From Streptomyces hygroscopicus (GTDB taxonomy: Bacteria > Actinomycetota > Actinomycetes > Streptomycetales > Streptomycetaceae), in contig NZ_LBMW01000009.1 in NCBI RefSeq assembly GCF_026168105.1, positions 124,001-188,000 of the forward strand: DNA of 64,000 nucleotides, given 5' to 3'. The notes under the pieces were generated by a model. It made no database searches. It was not told the DNA's origin and saw only the letters and a list, made by a program, of their open reading frames with translations. A program made the position numbers and the translations under genes. Below, one piece after another: positions 27,525 to 35,883 of this stretch (the stretch's first letter is position 1; each line of letters begins with the position of its first letter).

Positions 27525-28133
27525 GTGATCACTTCTGCCCTGCCCGCCTCCCTTGAGGAAAGCGGCACCACGAAAATGAGCGACGAATCGATCACGGCCT
27601 GGGCGCTCGCTGCCCGCCGGGGCGACGCCGATGCCGTCGAGCACTTCGTCCGCGCCCTGCACCGTGACGTCCAGCGCTACGTCGCCCATCTGTGCGCCGA
27701 TCCCCAGACGGTCGACGACCTGGCGCAGGACACGTTCCTACGGGCGCTCGGCAGCCTGCACCGCTTCGAGGGCCGCTGCTCGGCCCGTACCTGGCTGCTG
27801 TCCATCGCCCGCCGCGCCGTCATCGACAGCTTCCGGTACGCGGCCGCCCGGCCGCGGCTGTCCGACTTGACCGACTGGCAACTGGCCGTCGAGCGTACCC
27901 AGCCGCACGACCTGCCTGGCTTCGACGACGGTGTCGCACTCCTCGACCTGCTGGCCGCGCTGCCCGACGAGCGGCGGGAGGCGTTCGTCCTCACCCAGCT
28001 CCTCGGTCTGCCGTACGCCGAGGCGGCCCTGCTGAGCGACTGCCCGGTCGGCACGGTCCGTTCGCGCGTGGCGCGCGCCCGTGCGGCCCTGCTGGACCTG
28101 CTCAGGGAGGCGAACGGCGCGTCGGCCGCCTGA
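27525..28133 (+). CDS. ECF-type RNA polymerase sigma factor
   Basis: About 202 residues from GTG 27525 (GAAGGA 7 nt upstream); the ATG at 27576 (MSDESITAWALAARRGD) is the alternative start and is where typical homology begins. Region 2 is AVEHFVRALHRDVQRYVAHLCADPQTVDDLAQDTFLRALGSLHRF with the core-binding and -10 recognition helices (RTWLLSIARRAVIDSFR). Region 4 is ALPDERREAFVLTQLLGLPYAEAALLSDCPVGTVRSRVARARAAL. It lies after the Met-rich membrane protein, which might be its partner. The 245-bp gap before it carries (GCGCAACC)x3 at 27441-27464 and several CGTACG motifs. Confidence 0.9.
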   Translation: MITSALPASLEESGTTKMSDESITAWALAARRGDADAVEHFVRALHRDVQRYVAHLCADPQTVDDLAQDTFLRALGSLHRFEGRCSARTWLLSIARRAVIDSFRYAAARPRLSDLTDWQLAVERTQPHDLPGFDDGVALLDLLAALPDERREAFVLTQLLGLPYAEAALLSDCPVGTVRSRVARARAALLDLLREANGASAA

Positions 28134-28139
28134 CCGCGC

Positions 28140-29338
28140 CTACCGCACGGTGCGGACGGGCGGCGCCTGGGCGCTCAGCAGCACGCGCCATGTCCGGACG
28201 TCGACCTGACCGGTGGTCGGCAGGTGATGGGTGTCCTGGAAGGAGGAGAGGTTGTGCGCGGTCGCGGCGGTGAACCTGCCGGTGATGTCCGTGGGCAGTC
28301 CGGCGCTGGTGAGCAGCGACTGGAGCGCCCGTACGTCGGCTCCTTCGGAACGTGAGTCGACCGGCCGTACGAGGAGGGGCCAGGTCAGCGGGCCGACCTT
28401 GCCGTCCGGTTCCAGTCCGTGCTCCGACTGGAAGGCCTTGACGGCGGCCGTGGTCCGCTGCTCGAAGTCGGAGTCGACGTCCACGGGATGGCCCTGGGCG
28501 ACGAGCAGGTACTGGACGGTCCGGACGGGCCAGAAGCGGTCCCCTTCCTGGACGAGCGGCCACGCCACTGCAGGGCGGTGGCGGCCGCCGTCCCCCGCCG
28601 CTTCCCGCCCACCCCCGGGCCCTCGGCGGTCCACCACACACCCGCACCGGCCAGGAGGAGCACGACGGTTGCGGCGGCCGCCCACGGCAACCACTCCATA
28701 CGCGCGGGCGCCCACGGCAACCACTCCGTACACGCGGGCGCCCACGGCAACCACTCCGTACGCGCGGGCGCCCACGGCAACCACTCCGTACGCGCGGGCA
28801 CGGACGGTACGACGGTCCGAGCGGCGTCTGCGGCGCGGGCGAGGCCCGTTTGACCGCCGCTCGGCACGGCGTCCGGCGTCTGCTCGGACTCCTCGTCATC
28901 CTCCGAAGAGTCCCGGTCGACCGGAGTTGCGTCGACCGGCGTTGCGTCGACCGGCTTTGCGCTGACGGGCATTTCGCCGCCCGTCGTTGGGCCGACCGGC
29001 GTTGCGTCGCACTCGTGGCCGGGCCGGGCGGTGCCTCGCTTGCCGGTGAGGACCGCGGCCTCGGCGTGAAGGGCGCGGGCCTGGTCCAGTTCATCGGCGG
29101 GCGCCCCCAAGCGGGCGTGCAGCAGTTCGATGACGTGCAACGGCGCATTGGTCGGGTGCCGGGGATTGAAGTACCTGGACAGCGTGGCCTGCGTGACGCC
29201 CACGCGCCGCGCCACCGACTGCTGGGACGTCGGCTTGTCCTGTCCACCGCGTGCCGACCGTTCCCACCACCGCCTGAGCATGTGGGCGAGAGCCTCTCCC
29301 GGTGGCTGCTCCTCGTCTCCGACGCGTAATCCGCTCAC
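28140..29338 (-). pseudogene. helix-turn-helix/TM/peptidoglycan-binding protein, frameshifted
   Basis: The first frame (from GTG 29338) encodes an Xre-type HTH (SVARRVGVTQATLSRYFNPRHP), a disordered stretch with DATPV repeats, four EWLPWAPART-like decapeptides and a transmembrane helix (AAAATVVLLLAGAGVWW). The second frame, ending at 28140, encodes two peptidoglycan-binding repeats (WPVRTVQYLLVAQGHPVDVD; GADVRALQSLLTSAGLPTD). They join where GCCACGCCAC (28559-28568) is a 5-bp tandem duplication. Deleting one copy restores a continuous protein of about 397 residues reading ALQWPLVQEGDRFWPV. Codon 4 is TTA (29327-29329), implying bldA dependence. Sequencing error or a switchable frameshift are alternatives to true decay. 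Confidence 0.8.
28681..28800. repeat. four tandem 30-bp repeats inside the HTH/PG-binding gene
   Basis: Units 28681-28710, 28711-28740, 28741-28770 and 28771-28800 begin CCCACGGCAACCACTCC and differ at only two or three positions. On the minus strand they encode a decapeptide, EWLPWAPART-like, repeated just before the membrane helix. Confidence 0.95.
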
Positions 29339-29885
29339 CTTCCCGTGCCTTGCTCGTGCGTGTAGAACCACCGCAGGGTCCCCCTCGACACACGCATGCT
29401 CGACGGACTGCTGCGGCCGCCCATTTCCTGGGCGCCGCCGAGGACAAAGGGCGCCATCGCGGCGACGGTGATGGGAATTTCCCTCCGAAAGGGGGCCGAG
29501 CTTCCGGGAACAACGATCCCGTCGCACACGCGCCGCCATACGGAACCGCTCTACCGAACCGGAGCTTTGGCTCGCTACACCTCCTGAGGGCGGGGATCAT
29601 CCGAAGGTGTGACGGTGATGAGCGAGGTGACGGCCCCTGGGCCATACTCGTTGTGTGCCTCGACGGTGGCCCGGAAAAAATGCCCGTGCGTAATCCGGCA
29701 CGTCGCGTGTGAGGAATGCACGTGAGGAATGCAGAGGCCGTCACATTCTCACATTCGAATACTCAGGCCCGGACGGGTGGCACCGACTCACCCCGGTCAG
29801 CTGGACAACTCGGTAGCCGGATATCGAAAACGCTCGGCGGCGGAGACAGCCACCACCGGCCGGACCAGTCCCTGAGGGGGCCATC
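29339..29885. other. gene-free region before the glpF-like gene
   Basis: 547 bp, with lower GC in its second half (about 29560-29780). It contains GTGAGGAATGCA repeated in tandem (29709-29734) and an inverted CGTGC/GCACG pair around 29685-29702. It is probably the promoter region for the aquaglyceroporin gene. No open frame here has coding character. Confidence 0.45.
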
Positions 29886-30836
29886 ATGGCAGTGGAAATT
29901 CCGCCCCTGGTAAGACCCTCCCGACTGAGGCGGCGAGGGGGCCTGCTCGGCGAGTGCCTCGCAGAATTCCTGGGAACCTTCGTCCTCATCTCCTTCGGCT
30001 GCGGAGTGGTGGCCACGGCGGTCGCCGCGCTTCCCGGATCGGGCCGTACCGCGGGACCCACCACCTTCTTCATCAGCGCCGGCGACTGGCTCCTCATCAC
30101 CTGGGGCTGGGCCATGGCGGTGACGTTCGGCATCTATGTGGCCGGCGGTGTCAGCGGCGCGCACATCAATCCGGCGGTGACGCTCGCATTCGCGGTGCGT
30201 CGTAAATTCTCCTGGGTCAAGGTCGTGCCGTACATGCTGTCGCAGTTGGCCGGCGCGTTCGTCGGGGCCGCACTGGTGTACGGCGTATACCATGATGCGA
30301 TCAACACCTTCGACCGGGCGATGAAGGGGCCGAAGACGAACGGGCACACCCTTGCCTCCTTCTCGATCTTCGGAACCTTTCCCGCGCCGTACTTCCACGG
30401 CGGTACCTGGGGCCCGCTCGTGGACCAGATCGTCGGCACCGCCTTCCTGGTCATGTTCGTCGTGGCGGTGATCGACCTGCGCAACACGGCCGTGAAGGCC
30501 AACCTGGGGCCGCTGGTGATCGGCTTTGTGGTCGCCGCCATCGGCATGTCGTACGGCGCGAACGCCGGCTATGCCATCAACCCGGCCCGAGACCTGGGCC
30601 CGCGCCTGTTCACCTGGGCCGCGGGCTGGCAGGACCTCGCGATGCCGGGAACCCTTGCCGGCTCCTTCAGCGACTACTTCTGGATCCCCATCGTCGGCCC
30701 TCTGATCGGCGGCGTGATCGGGGTGCTGGTCTACGACCTGTTCATCGGCGATGTCCTCTACGTCCGGGCGCGACTGCACGAGCCGCTGGAGGTCGGCCAG
30801 ACCCGGCCCGTGACGACGACCTCGGACGAGGAGTGA
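29886..30836 (+). CDS. MIP family channel, aquaglyceroporin (GlpF) type
   Basis: 316 residues with six transmembrane helices. The two half-helix signature loops are GAHINPAVTLAF and GYAINPARDLGPRL; Asp after the second NPAR is the feature that distinguishes glycerol facilitators from pure water channels. The first helix reads CLAEFLGTFVLISFGCGVVAT. It lets glycerol and small polyols cross the membrane. The ATG at 29886 has GAGGGGG about 7 nt upstream. No glycerol kinase or glycerol-phosphate dehydrogenase gene is adjacent, unlike the usual glpFKD arrangement, so this is a stand-alone copy. Confidence 0.93.
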   Translation: MAVEIPPLVRPSRLRRRGGLLGECLAEFLGTFVLISFGCGVVATAVAALPGSGRTAGPTTFFISAGDWLLITWGWAMAVTFGIYVAGGVSGAHINPAVTLAFAVRRKFSWVKVVPYMLSQLAGAFVGAALVYGVYHDAINTFDRAMKGPKTNGHTLASFSIFGTFPAPYFHGGTWGPLVDQIVGTAFLVMFVVAVIDLRNTAVKANLGPLVIGFVVAAIGMSYGANAGYAINPARDLGPRLFTWAAGWQDLAMPGTLAGSFSDYFWIPIVGPLIGGVIGVLVYDLFIGDVLYVRARLHEPLEVGQTRPVTTTSDEE

Positions 30837-31125
30837 GCGACGGCCGGTCGGACGGGAAGGTCTTGCTGGGCGGTAGGGGGCGTCCGGGGCGTCGGAGGTG
30901 TCGGGGGCGTCGGAGGCGTGCGAGGACAACGGGCGCGCGCCCCGAAGCCGAGCAGCAGGCCGGGGGGCCAGGCGCCCTCGGGGCGGCACGCGCCTCACCG
31001 CAATCACCGGTGGTGAGGTGGCCGTGGCGGCCGGGACGGCTGGGACGCTGGGTCGGCTGGGACGGCGGCTGGGGCAGGATGCGGTGGATGGCTCGTTGTT
31101 CGACGCGGTTCTGCCGGTGGCCGAT

Positions 31126-31953
31126 TCAGGCGCCGGCGGCCGTCACGACGGCGTCCGTGGCGAAGCCGAGCACGAGGCCGAGGAGGATGCACCAGGTGGT
31201 GAGCGTCTTCAGCCCGGCCCTGCGGGCGACGGCCAGCAGTTCGATCACGACGTAGAGGATCGAGCCGGCGGCGAGACCGAGGAAGGCTGTCGAGAGGGTG
31301 TCGTCGACCAGGTGCTGGCCGACGAGCGTGCCGAGGAAGGTGGGGCCGCCGCCGATCAGGCCGAGCCACAGCAGCGTGAGCCAGGAGGGGCGTTCGCCCT
31401 CGGCGGCCAGGGGGGCGACGATGCCGAAGCCCTCGGTGGCGTTGTGCAGGCCGAATCCGACGATCAGCAGGACGGCGAGGGAGATCTCGCCCTGGGCGGC
31501 GGAGTTGCCGATGGCGAGGCCCTCGGCGAAGTTGTGCAGGCCGATGCCGGTGGCGATCATCAGCGCGAGTGAGCCCGCCTGGCTGCGGGTCTTCGGGGCC
31601 AGCTCGGCGGTGGCGGCCGCTCCGGGCCCCGCGGGGCGCGCGCTCGCGGTGCGGCGGCGGGCGATCCAGCCGTCGTAATGCACGAGCCCGGCCAGTCCGA
31701 TCGTCAGGCCCGCGGCCAGGGTGCCGCCCCCGGAAGCGACGGTTCCCCAGTCGTGCTTGCCCAGCGCCTCGTCGACCGGTTCCCAGGCGTGGGTCAGCAC
31801 ATCCCACACGAGGAAGATCAGAATGCCGATGGCCACGGCGTTCAGGGCCGCCCTGAGCCGGGGTGAGGGTGTGCGCAGACGGCCGAAGGGGAGGCCGAGG
31901 TAGATGGTGAAGCCTGCGATGGCACCGAGCAGGGCGATGTTCGAGCTGGACAT
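31126..31953 (-). CDS. ZIP family metal transporter
   Basis: 275 residues with eight predicted membrane helices. The metal-site helices carry GIGLHNFAEGLAIGNSA and GFGLHNATEGFGIVAP, the HNxxEG pairs that coordinate Zn2+/Fe2+ in ZIP proteins. A short cytosolic loop lies between helices 3 and 4 (ARRRTASARPAGPG). It moves divalent metal towards the cytosol. The ATG at 31953 has GGAG upstream. An iron-box-like sequence at 32001-32019 lies 48 bp before the start, suggesting repression by a DtxR/DmdR-type regulator when iron is plentiful, so iron is a plausible substrate. Confidence 0.9.
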   Translation of the reverse strand: MSSSNIALLGAIAGFTIYLGLPFGRLRTPSPRLRAALNAVAIGILIFLVWDVLTHAWEPVDEALGKHDWGTVASGGGTLAAGLTIGLAGLVHYDGWIARRRTASARPAGPGAAATAELAPKTRSQAGSLALMIATGIGLHNFAEGLAIGNSAAQGEISLAVLLIVGFGLHNATEGFGIVAPLAAEGERPSWLTLLWLGLIGGGPTFLGTLVGQHLVDDTLSTAFLGLAAGSILYVVIELLAVARRAGLKTLTTWCILLGLVLGFATDAVVTAAGA

Positions 31954-32000
31954 GGAGACTCCGGTCTGACGTGCATAGGAAGCGCGCACCAGAACCTAAG

Positions 32001-32019
32001 CCAGGGAAGGCTTACCTAA
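32001..32019 (-). promoter_or_regulatory. iron-box-like operator upstream of the ZIP gene
   Basis: On the minus strand it reads TTAGGTAAGCCTTCCCTGG. I count 13 of 19 positions matching the DtxR/IdeR/DmdR consensus TTAGGTTAGGCTAACCTAA. An overlapping perfect inverted repeat TAAGCC-6-GGCTTA spans 31997-32014, and AACCTAA occurs at 31993-31999. Position 48 bp before the ZIP start suits an operator over the promoter. Confidence 0.5.
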
Positions 32020-32144
32020 CAACCCGGGAGCCTCGGCTTCGGAGAAGCTTGGTGAAGTCATTGCATGCCGGTGCGGCGCGCCCGCGTGCGCTCGACCGGC
32101 AGGCCCACCCGCAGACCCGGACGACGGCGCGAGGGAAGACGGGC

Positions 32145-32699
32145 TCAAAGGGTCAACGTGATCGCGGCGGCGATGCCGCCGAGACCGAGGGCGAAGGCGG
32201 CTTGGGCCCAGCCGCCCGCACCCCAGCGGAAGAACCGGTCGAAGGCCAGTCGGCCCGGACCGATGGCGGCAATGGCCAGGGCCACCACGGCAATGCAGAC
32301 GTTGTACTCGACGCCACCGTCTGTCTCCCACAACCCGTGACCGCCGGTGACGGTCACCATCGCGTTGATCATCACTCCGATGAGGGCAGCGGACGCGAGC
32401 GGTATGAGCAGTCCGAGAGCCAGACCGAGGCCGCCGAGCAACTCGGAGAGACCGCAGAGCAGGGCGAATACGTTTCCCGGGCGGTAACCGAGGGCGGCGA
32501 ATCCCTTGCCGGTGGCCGCCAGACCCTGGCCCCCGAAGAGCCCGAAGAGTTTCTGGGCACCGTGCCCGGCCATCAGCAACCCGAAGGTCAGCCTGATGAG
32601 CAGGAGACCCCAGTCATGAGCCGACGACCCGGGCCCAGCGGTGTACCGCGCTGCCGGTTCCGTGGGAGCCGACGGCCAGTCCGCACTGCGCTTCGCCAT
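32145..32699 (-). CDS. DoxX family membrane protein
   Basis: 184 residues, four transmembrane helices. DWGLLLIRLTFGLLMAGHGAQKLFGLFGG is the typical DoxX first helix and loop, followed by GLSELLGGLGLALGLLIPLAS and a helix ending VMINAMVTVTGGHGLW. DoxX proteins are quinone-linked or redox-associated membrane proteins; the exact role here is unknown. The ATG at 32699 is chosen; no strong ribosome site is visible. Stands alone between the ZIP gene and a divergent SHOCT gene. Confidence 0.88.
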   Translation of the reverse strand: MAKRSADWPSAPTEPAARYTAGPGSSAHDWGLLLIRLTFGLLMAGHGAQKLFGLFGGQGLAATGKGFAALGYRPGNVFALLCGLSELLGGLGLALGLLIPLASAALIGVMINAMVTVTGGHGLWETDGGVEYNVCIAVVALAIAAIGPGRLAFDRFFRWGAGGWAQAAFALGLGGIAAAITLTL

Positions 32700-32999
32700 C
32701 TGACTGCTCCGGTCAGGGATGCCGGAACGGCGTCGTTCCCCAGCCCCACAAGGCAAGGCACCGGACCACCGCCGGCGACGAGCGACTCGATGCGCTGTCG
32801 TAGGGCAGAGACCACCACTTCGATTCTTTCGCAGGGATTGTGAACTTGCACTTCGACGCCCGGCGACACGGACGTTCAGCAGGCGATGAGGCGTGGGGTC
32901 CTTCGGCCCTGTCGCGGGGGAATGACGGCCCAACTCGGTTGAAGTCCCATTGATCCATCCTGGAATTGGCATAGTCGCCGGCCGAGGGAGGTGATCGGC
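32700..32999. other. divergent promoter region, DoxX and SHOCT genes
   Basis: 300 bp with slightly lower GC near 32800-32990. It has a CTGAC/GTCAG inverted pair just upstream of the DoxX start (32702-32718) and a strong GGAGGTGATC ribosome site at its right end. No gene seen. Confidence 0.4.
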
Positions 33000-33278
33000 A
33001 TGCTCTGGTATGACGGCGGGTGGGGCTGCGGAGGCTGGTTCGTCATGACTGTGTTCATGGTGCTGTTCTGGGCCCTGGTGACAGCCGGTCTCGTCGTACT
33101 GGTGCGCTACCTCACCGGCACCCATCACCGCCAGCCGTCCGGCGCGCCTCCGCGCCCCGGCGAAGGCCGATGGGGAGACCGACGAGCCGAGAACCTGCTC
33201 GCCGAACGGTTCGCCCGCGGAGAGATCGAAGAGGAAGAGTACAAACGCCGTCTCGCAGCGCTTCGGGAGCACCAGTGA
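33000..33278 (+). CDS. SHOCT domain membrane protein
   Basis: 92 residues. Trp/Gly-rich start (LWYDGGWGCGGWFVM), one transmembrane helix (VFMVLFWALVTAGLVVLVRYL), then a linker and a C-terminal SHOCT motif (AENLLAERFARGEIEEEEYKRRLAAL). SHOCT helices are short oligomerisation modules. The ATG at 33000 follows GGAGGTGAT by 4 nt; the GTG at 32991 lies inside that site and is rejected. Function unknown; commonly found near heavy-metal or stress genes. Confidence 0.88.
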   Translation: MLWYDGGWGCGGWFVMTVFMVLFWALVTAGLVVLVRYLTGTHHRQPSGAPPRPGEGRWGDRRAENLLAERFARGEIEEEEYKRRLAALREHQ

Positions 33279-33771
33279 CTGCGAACCACCGCTGAGACGT
33301 GAGACCAGCCCCCGACCGCGGCCGAGTCGACGACCGGCGGTGTCCCGTATGTGCGCGCTCCCGGCGGCGAGGATGCCGGTGGCCGTCCGCTGCCGGACAG
33401 GACCACCGTCCTTCGGCACCTCCGCCTGTCGTTCCGACACCGGGGGCCCGGTGAAGCACCCGTACGACACCCACGAGCACCGCCACTCCCGCGCCGAGGG
33501 TCGAGGACTTGTCGCGGCAACTGCAGTCATGCTGCACCGAAGACGTCCCCCACCTCGAGTTCACCGCCACCAACACGGCTTGCACCGTGGATCGTTCATT
33601 GTCGTAGGGGGGCAGGCAGGGCAGGCAGGGCAGGCAGGGCAGGCAGGGCAGGCCGGGCAGCCAGGGTGAGCTTGGTGAGCCGTCCACCTTCCGGCTTGCG
33701 GTTTCCGCTGCGTCAACTTCTACGGTCTCCGTGTGGCCGGAGAGACCGGCCCGGCTTTGGGAGGCACGGCA
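33279..33771. other. gene-free region before the tipA-like gene
   Basis: 493 bp. It includes the 9-bp minisatellite at 33612-33665 and, at 33670-33735, the probable promoter of the MerR-type gene (TTCCGGCTTGCGGTTTCCG region). A long minus-strand open frame here is only the antisense of the repeat and of the regulator gene. Confidence 0.4.
33612..33665. repeat. six tandem 9-bp repeats
   Basis: GCAGGCAGG repeats exactly four times (33612-33647), then GCAGGCCGG and GCAGCCAGG. It lies about 107 bp upstream of the tipA-like start. Confidence 0.95.
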
Positions 33772-34533
33772 ATGGCCTGGTCGATCGCGGATGTGGCCCG
33801 GATGTCCGGGGTGACGTCCCGCACGCTGCGGCATTACGACGAGATCGGCCTGCTGCCGCCGGCACGGATCGGGAGCAACGGGCACCGCTACTACGAGGAG
33901 GCCGATCTGCTGCGGCTGCAGCAGATCCTGCTGATGCGGGAGTTGGACGTGGGGCTGCGCGAGATCCGGGCGGTCCTGGACAGCCAGGTCGATGAGGTGG
34001 CCGTGCTCCGCGAGCACCACCAACGGCTGCTGGCGGAACGGGACCGGCTGGAGACGCTCGCCCGCACGGTCGGCCGCACCATCGCCGAACTGGAGAAAGG
34101 CAAGGACAAAGACGACATGGCAAAGATCAACAGGCCGGAGAACCTGTTCGAGGGTTTCGAGCCCTCCCACTACGAGGCCGAGGCGCGCGAGCGGTGGCCC
34201 GAGGCGTGGGAGCAGTCCCGGCAGGTCGTCGACACGATGACCGACGAGGACACGGAGCAGTGGCAGCGTGACGTGACGGCGCAAATGATCCGCATGGCGG
34301 AGTTCATGGTGGCCGACACACCGGTTGGCGACCCTGCGGTGCAGACCGAGGTGGACGCCCACTACCAGGGCGTGTGCCGGTTCTGGACCCCGAACGCGTG
34401 CGCTTACAAGGGGCTGGGCCAGACCTACGTCGATGACCCGCAGATGCGTGCGAACTACGACAAGATCGCCGACGGGCTGGCGGTCTACCAGCGCGATGCG
34501 ATGGTCGCCTACGCCGATGCCCGGCTGAGCTGA
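33772..34533 (+). CDS. MerR family regulator of the TipAL type
   Basis: 253 residues, the length of S. lividans TipAL. The MerR winged helix (SIADVARMSGVTSRTLRHYDEIGLLPP) and coiled-coil ([25 protein letters not shown]) precede a TipAS-type ligand domain (ENLFEGFEPSHYEAEARERWP... GVCRFWTPNACAYKGLGQTYVDDP). In TipAL, that domain traps thiopeptide antibiotics and reacts through a Cys; Cys210 here is the likely counterpart, with Cys202 nearby. The ATG at 33772 has GGGAGG 7 nt upstream. An internal ATG at codon 116 could yield a separate TipAS-like protein. Confidence 0.9.
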   Translation: MAWSIADVARMSGVTSRTLRHYDEIGLLPPARIGSNGHRYYEEADLLRLQQILLMRELDVGLREIRAVLDSQVDEVAVLREHHQRLLAERDRLETLARTVGRTIAELEKGKDKDDMAKINRPENLFEGFEPSHYEAEARERWPEAWEQSRQVVDTMTDEDTEQWQRDVTAQMIRMAEFMVADTPVGDPAVQTEVDAHYQGVCRFWTPNACAYKGLGQTYVDDPQMRANYDKIADGLAVYQRDAMVAYADARLS

Positions 34534-34753
34534 CCGACGGCTCGTACTGCCGGGGGGCTGCAGACCCCCGGCGACAAGCAACTGTTCTCCGCGCCGTCAG
34601 ATCCAGCGCGCCACCGTCGCCCCCGACTGCATCCGCCATGCGCGGGGCGACCTCCTGTTGACTCGCGCTGCTCAGGGCGCAGGATTTGGAGTTGTCGGTG
34701 TCCTCCCTTCGGTCGATCAAGACGAAGTCCTGGCGAGGCGTGCGGTGACCCCG

Positions 34754-35416
34754 TCAGATGCGTGCTTTCCAGTTCCGGATCGCCTGGTCCAGGTGCGAGC
34801 GGAGTCGTGAGGCTGCCGGCCTTCCTGGAAGAAGCTCTTCGTATGCCTCGCTCTGCCGTTTGGCGATGAGTCCCGCCAGGTTGGCGGTGCTCTGTGACGG
34901 ATAGACCAACGAGCAGTTCTTCTCGCCGAGTTCCTGGGCCAGACCGAGGAAGTTACGTCCGATACCGAGGGCAGGTGAGGTGCTGTAGTGCTTGGCTTCG
35001 ATCGCAGAGACCAGCTTGCTGCTCCTGGGATGCACGGCGGCCTGCCGGCTGCGCTCGGCCTCCTGGTGGTCGATGACCGCCACATCACACTCGTGTGCCA
35101 CCTTCGACCGGCCGGCGACGACGAAGACGCCCAAGTGGATCTCAAGCTGCTTCTGAGTGCCGGGGAAGTCGACCAATGCGTAAGTGAAGTTGCCTGACCA
35201 CAGGTTGCCGGGAGCCCTGCGGAAGCGGAGCTCGGCGGCTGTGGTCGAACCGTCCTGCGTGAGGAGTACGGTTCCGCCCGCATCCCTGGCCGCGTCGAGG
35301 CAGAGCACGAGCAGCGACGCCTCGTACAGATCCGACTCGTCCGCGCTGTTGCGGTAGACGGACTGCAGGGCACCGATCGCCTCTTCGATGGCTAATACCA
35401 GGTTGGCCTTGCTCAC
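34754..35416 (-). CDS. candidate PD-(D/E)XK-type nuclease, 220 aa
   Basis: Unassigned family. The centre reads LEIHLGVFVVAGRSKVAHECDVAVID, followed after about 20 residues by LVSAIEAKHYS. The spacing of Asp111/Asp116 and Glu140-x-Lys142 matches the PD-(D/E)XK restriction-endonuclease core (acidic residue on one strand, ExK on the next). The C-terminal half (GIGRNFLGLAQELG, LIAKRQSEAYEELLPGR) is helical. The start GTG at 35416 overlaps the upstream gene's stop (GTGA), so the pair is translationally coupled. Codon 8 is TTA (35393-35395), implying dependence on the bldA tRNA. Position in the tRNA-Pro island suggests defence, but nuclease activity is an inference. Confidence 0.65.
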   Translation of the reverse strand: MSKANLVLAIEEAIGALQSVYRNSADESDLYEASLLVLCLDAARDAGGTVLLTQDGSTTAAELRFRRAPGNLWSGNFTYALVDFPGTQKQLEIHLGVFVVAGRSKVAHECDVAVIDHQEAERSRQAAVHPRSSKLVSAIEAKHYSTSPALGIGRNFLGLAQELGEKNCSLVYPSQSTANLAGLIAKRQSEAYEELLPGRPAASRLRSHLDQAIRNWKARI

Positions 35417-35883
35417 CGGGTGGCCCCCGAATGTGTCTCGGGGTTCTCGATGAGCAGCTCTCGCACGGTCTGGAGCACCATCCGTGCCCGCTCCGTCTCC
35501 TCACGCAGGTCGATGCGCGACGGTACCTCCAACTCGGGGTCACCGAAATGGATCTCCAACTCCGTTCCGCATCCCATCGCTGTCTTCAGAGCAGTCTGCC
35601 GCGTGGCGTACATCGTCTCGGCAAGCGTGACGAGTGCCTCTCGGATCAGCTCGACGCGCTCTTCGTCGGTGTACGGAATCACAGCGACATCGTTCTTTCC
35701 GAGAGCGGGCAGCTCCGTGGCCGCCAGTCGACTGGCCCGCTCCTCGTACCGCCCCTCCTGGCGGAGTTCCTTCTCCGTGACCGCGCGCCCGTGGCGGACC
35801 TCCTGCTCCAACTGGTCTGCCAGGCTTGGCATTTCTTCCCTGAGCCGGGTCATGATCGACTCGTAGTCGTGAGCTGTTACCAC
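35413..35883 (-). CDS. helical partner protein of the nuclease candidate, 156 aa
   Basis: Not recognised. It is charged and mostly helical: ESIMTRLREEMPSLADQLEQEVRHGRAV, ERASRLAATELPAL, then DEERVELIREALVTLAETMYATRQTALKTAMG and a C-terminal helix TERARMVLQTVRELLIE. No membrane segment and no clear catalytic motif. GTG start with AGGAGG upstream, first gene of the two-gene operon; it overlaps the nuclease candidate by 4 nt. The stoichiometric coupling suggests the two proteins form a complex, as antitoxin/toxin or sensor/effector pairs do, but nothing in the sequence tells which. Confidence 0.7.
   Translation of the reverse strand: MVTAHDYESIMTRLREEMPSLADQLEQEVRHGRAVTEKELRQEGRYEERASRLAATELPALGKNDVAVIPYTDEERVELIREALVTLAETMYATRQTALKTAMGCGTELEIHFGDPELEVPSRIDLREETERARMVLQTVRELLIENPETHSGATR

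Noticed and set aside
28681..28800. 30-bp repeats as a CRISPR array
   Set aside because: No spacers; unit length equals ten codons and encodes a repeated decapeptide.
33112..34581. 489-codon minus-strand frame with LPC repeats
   Set aside because: The repeats are the translation of the 9-bp minisatellite and the rest is antisense to the tipA-like gene.
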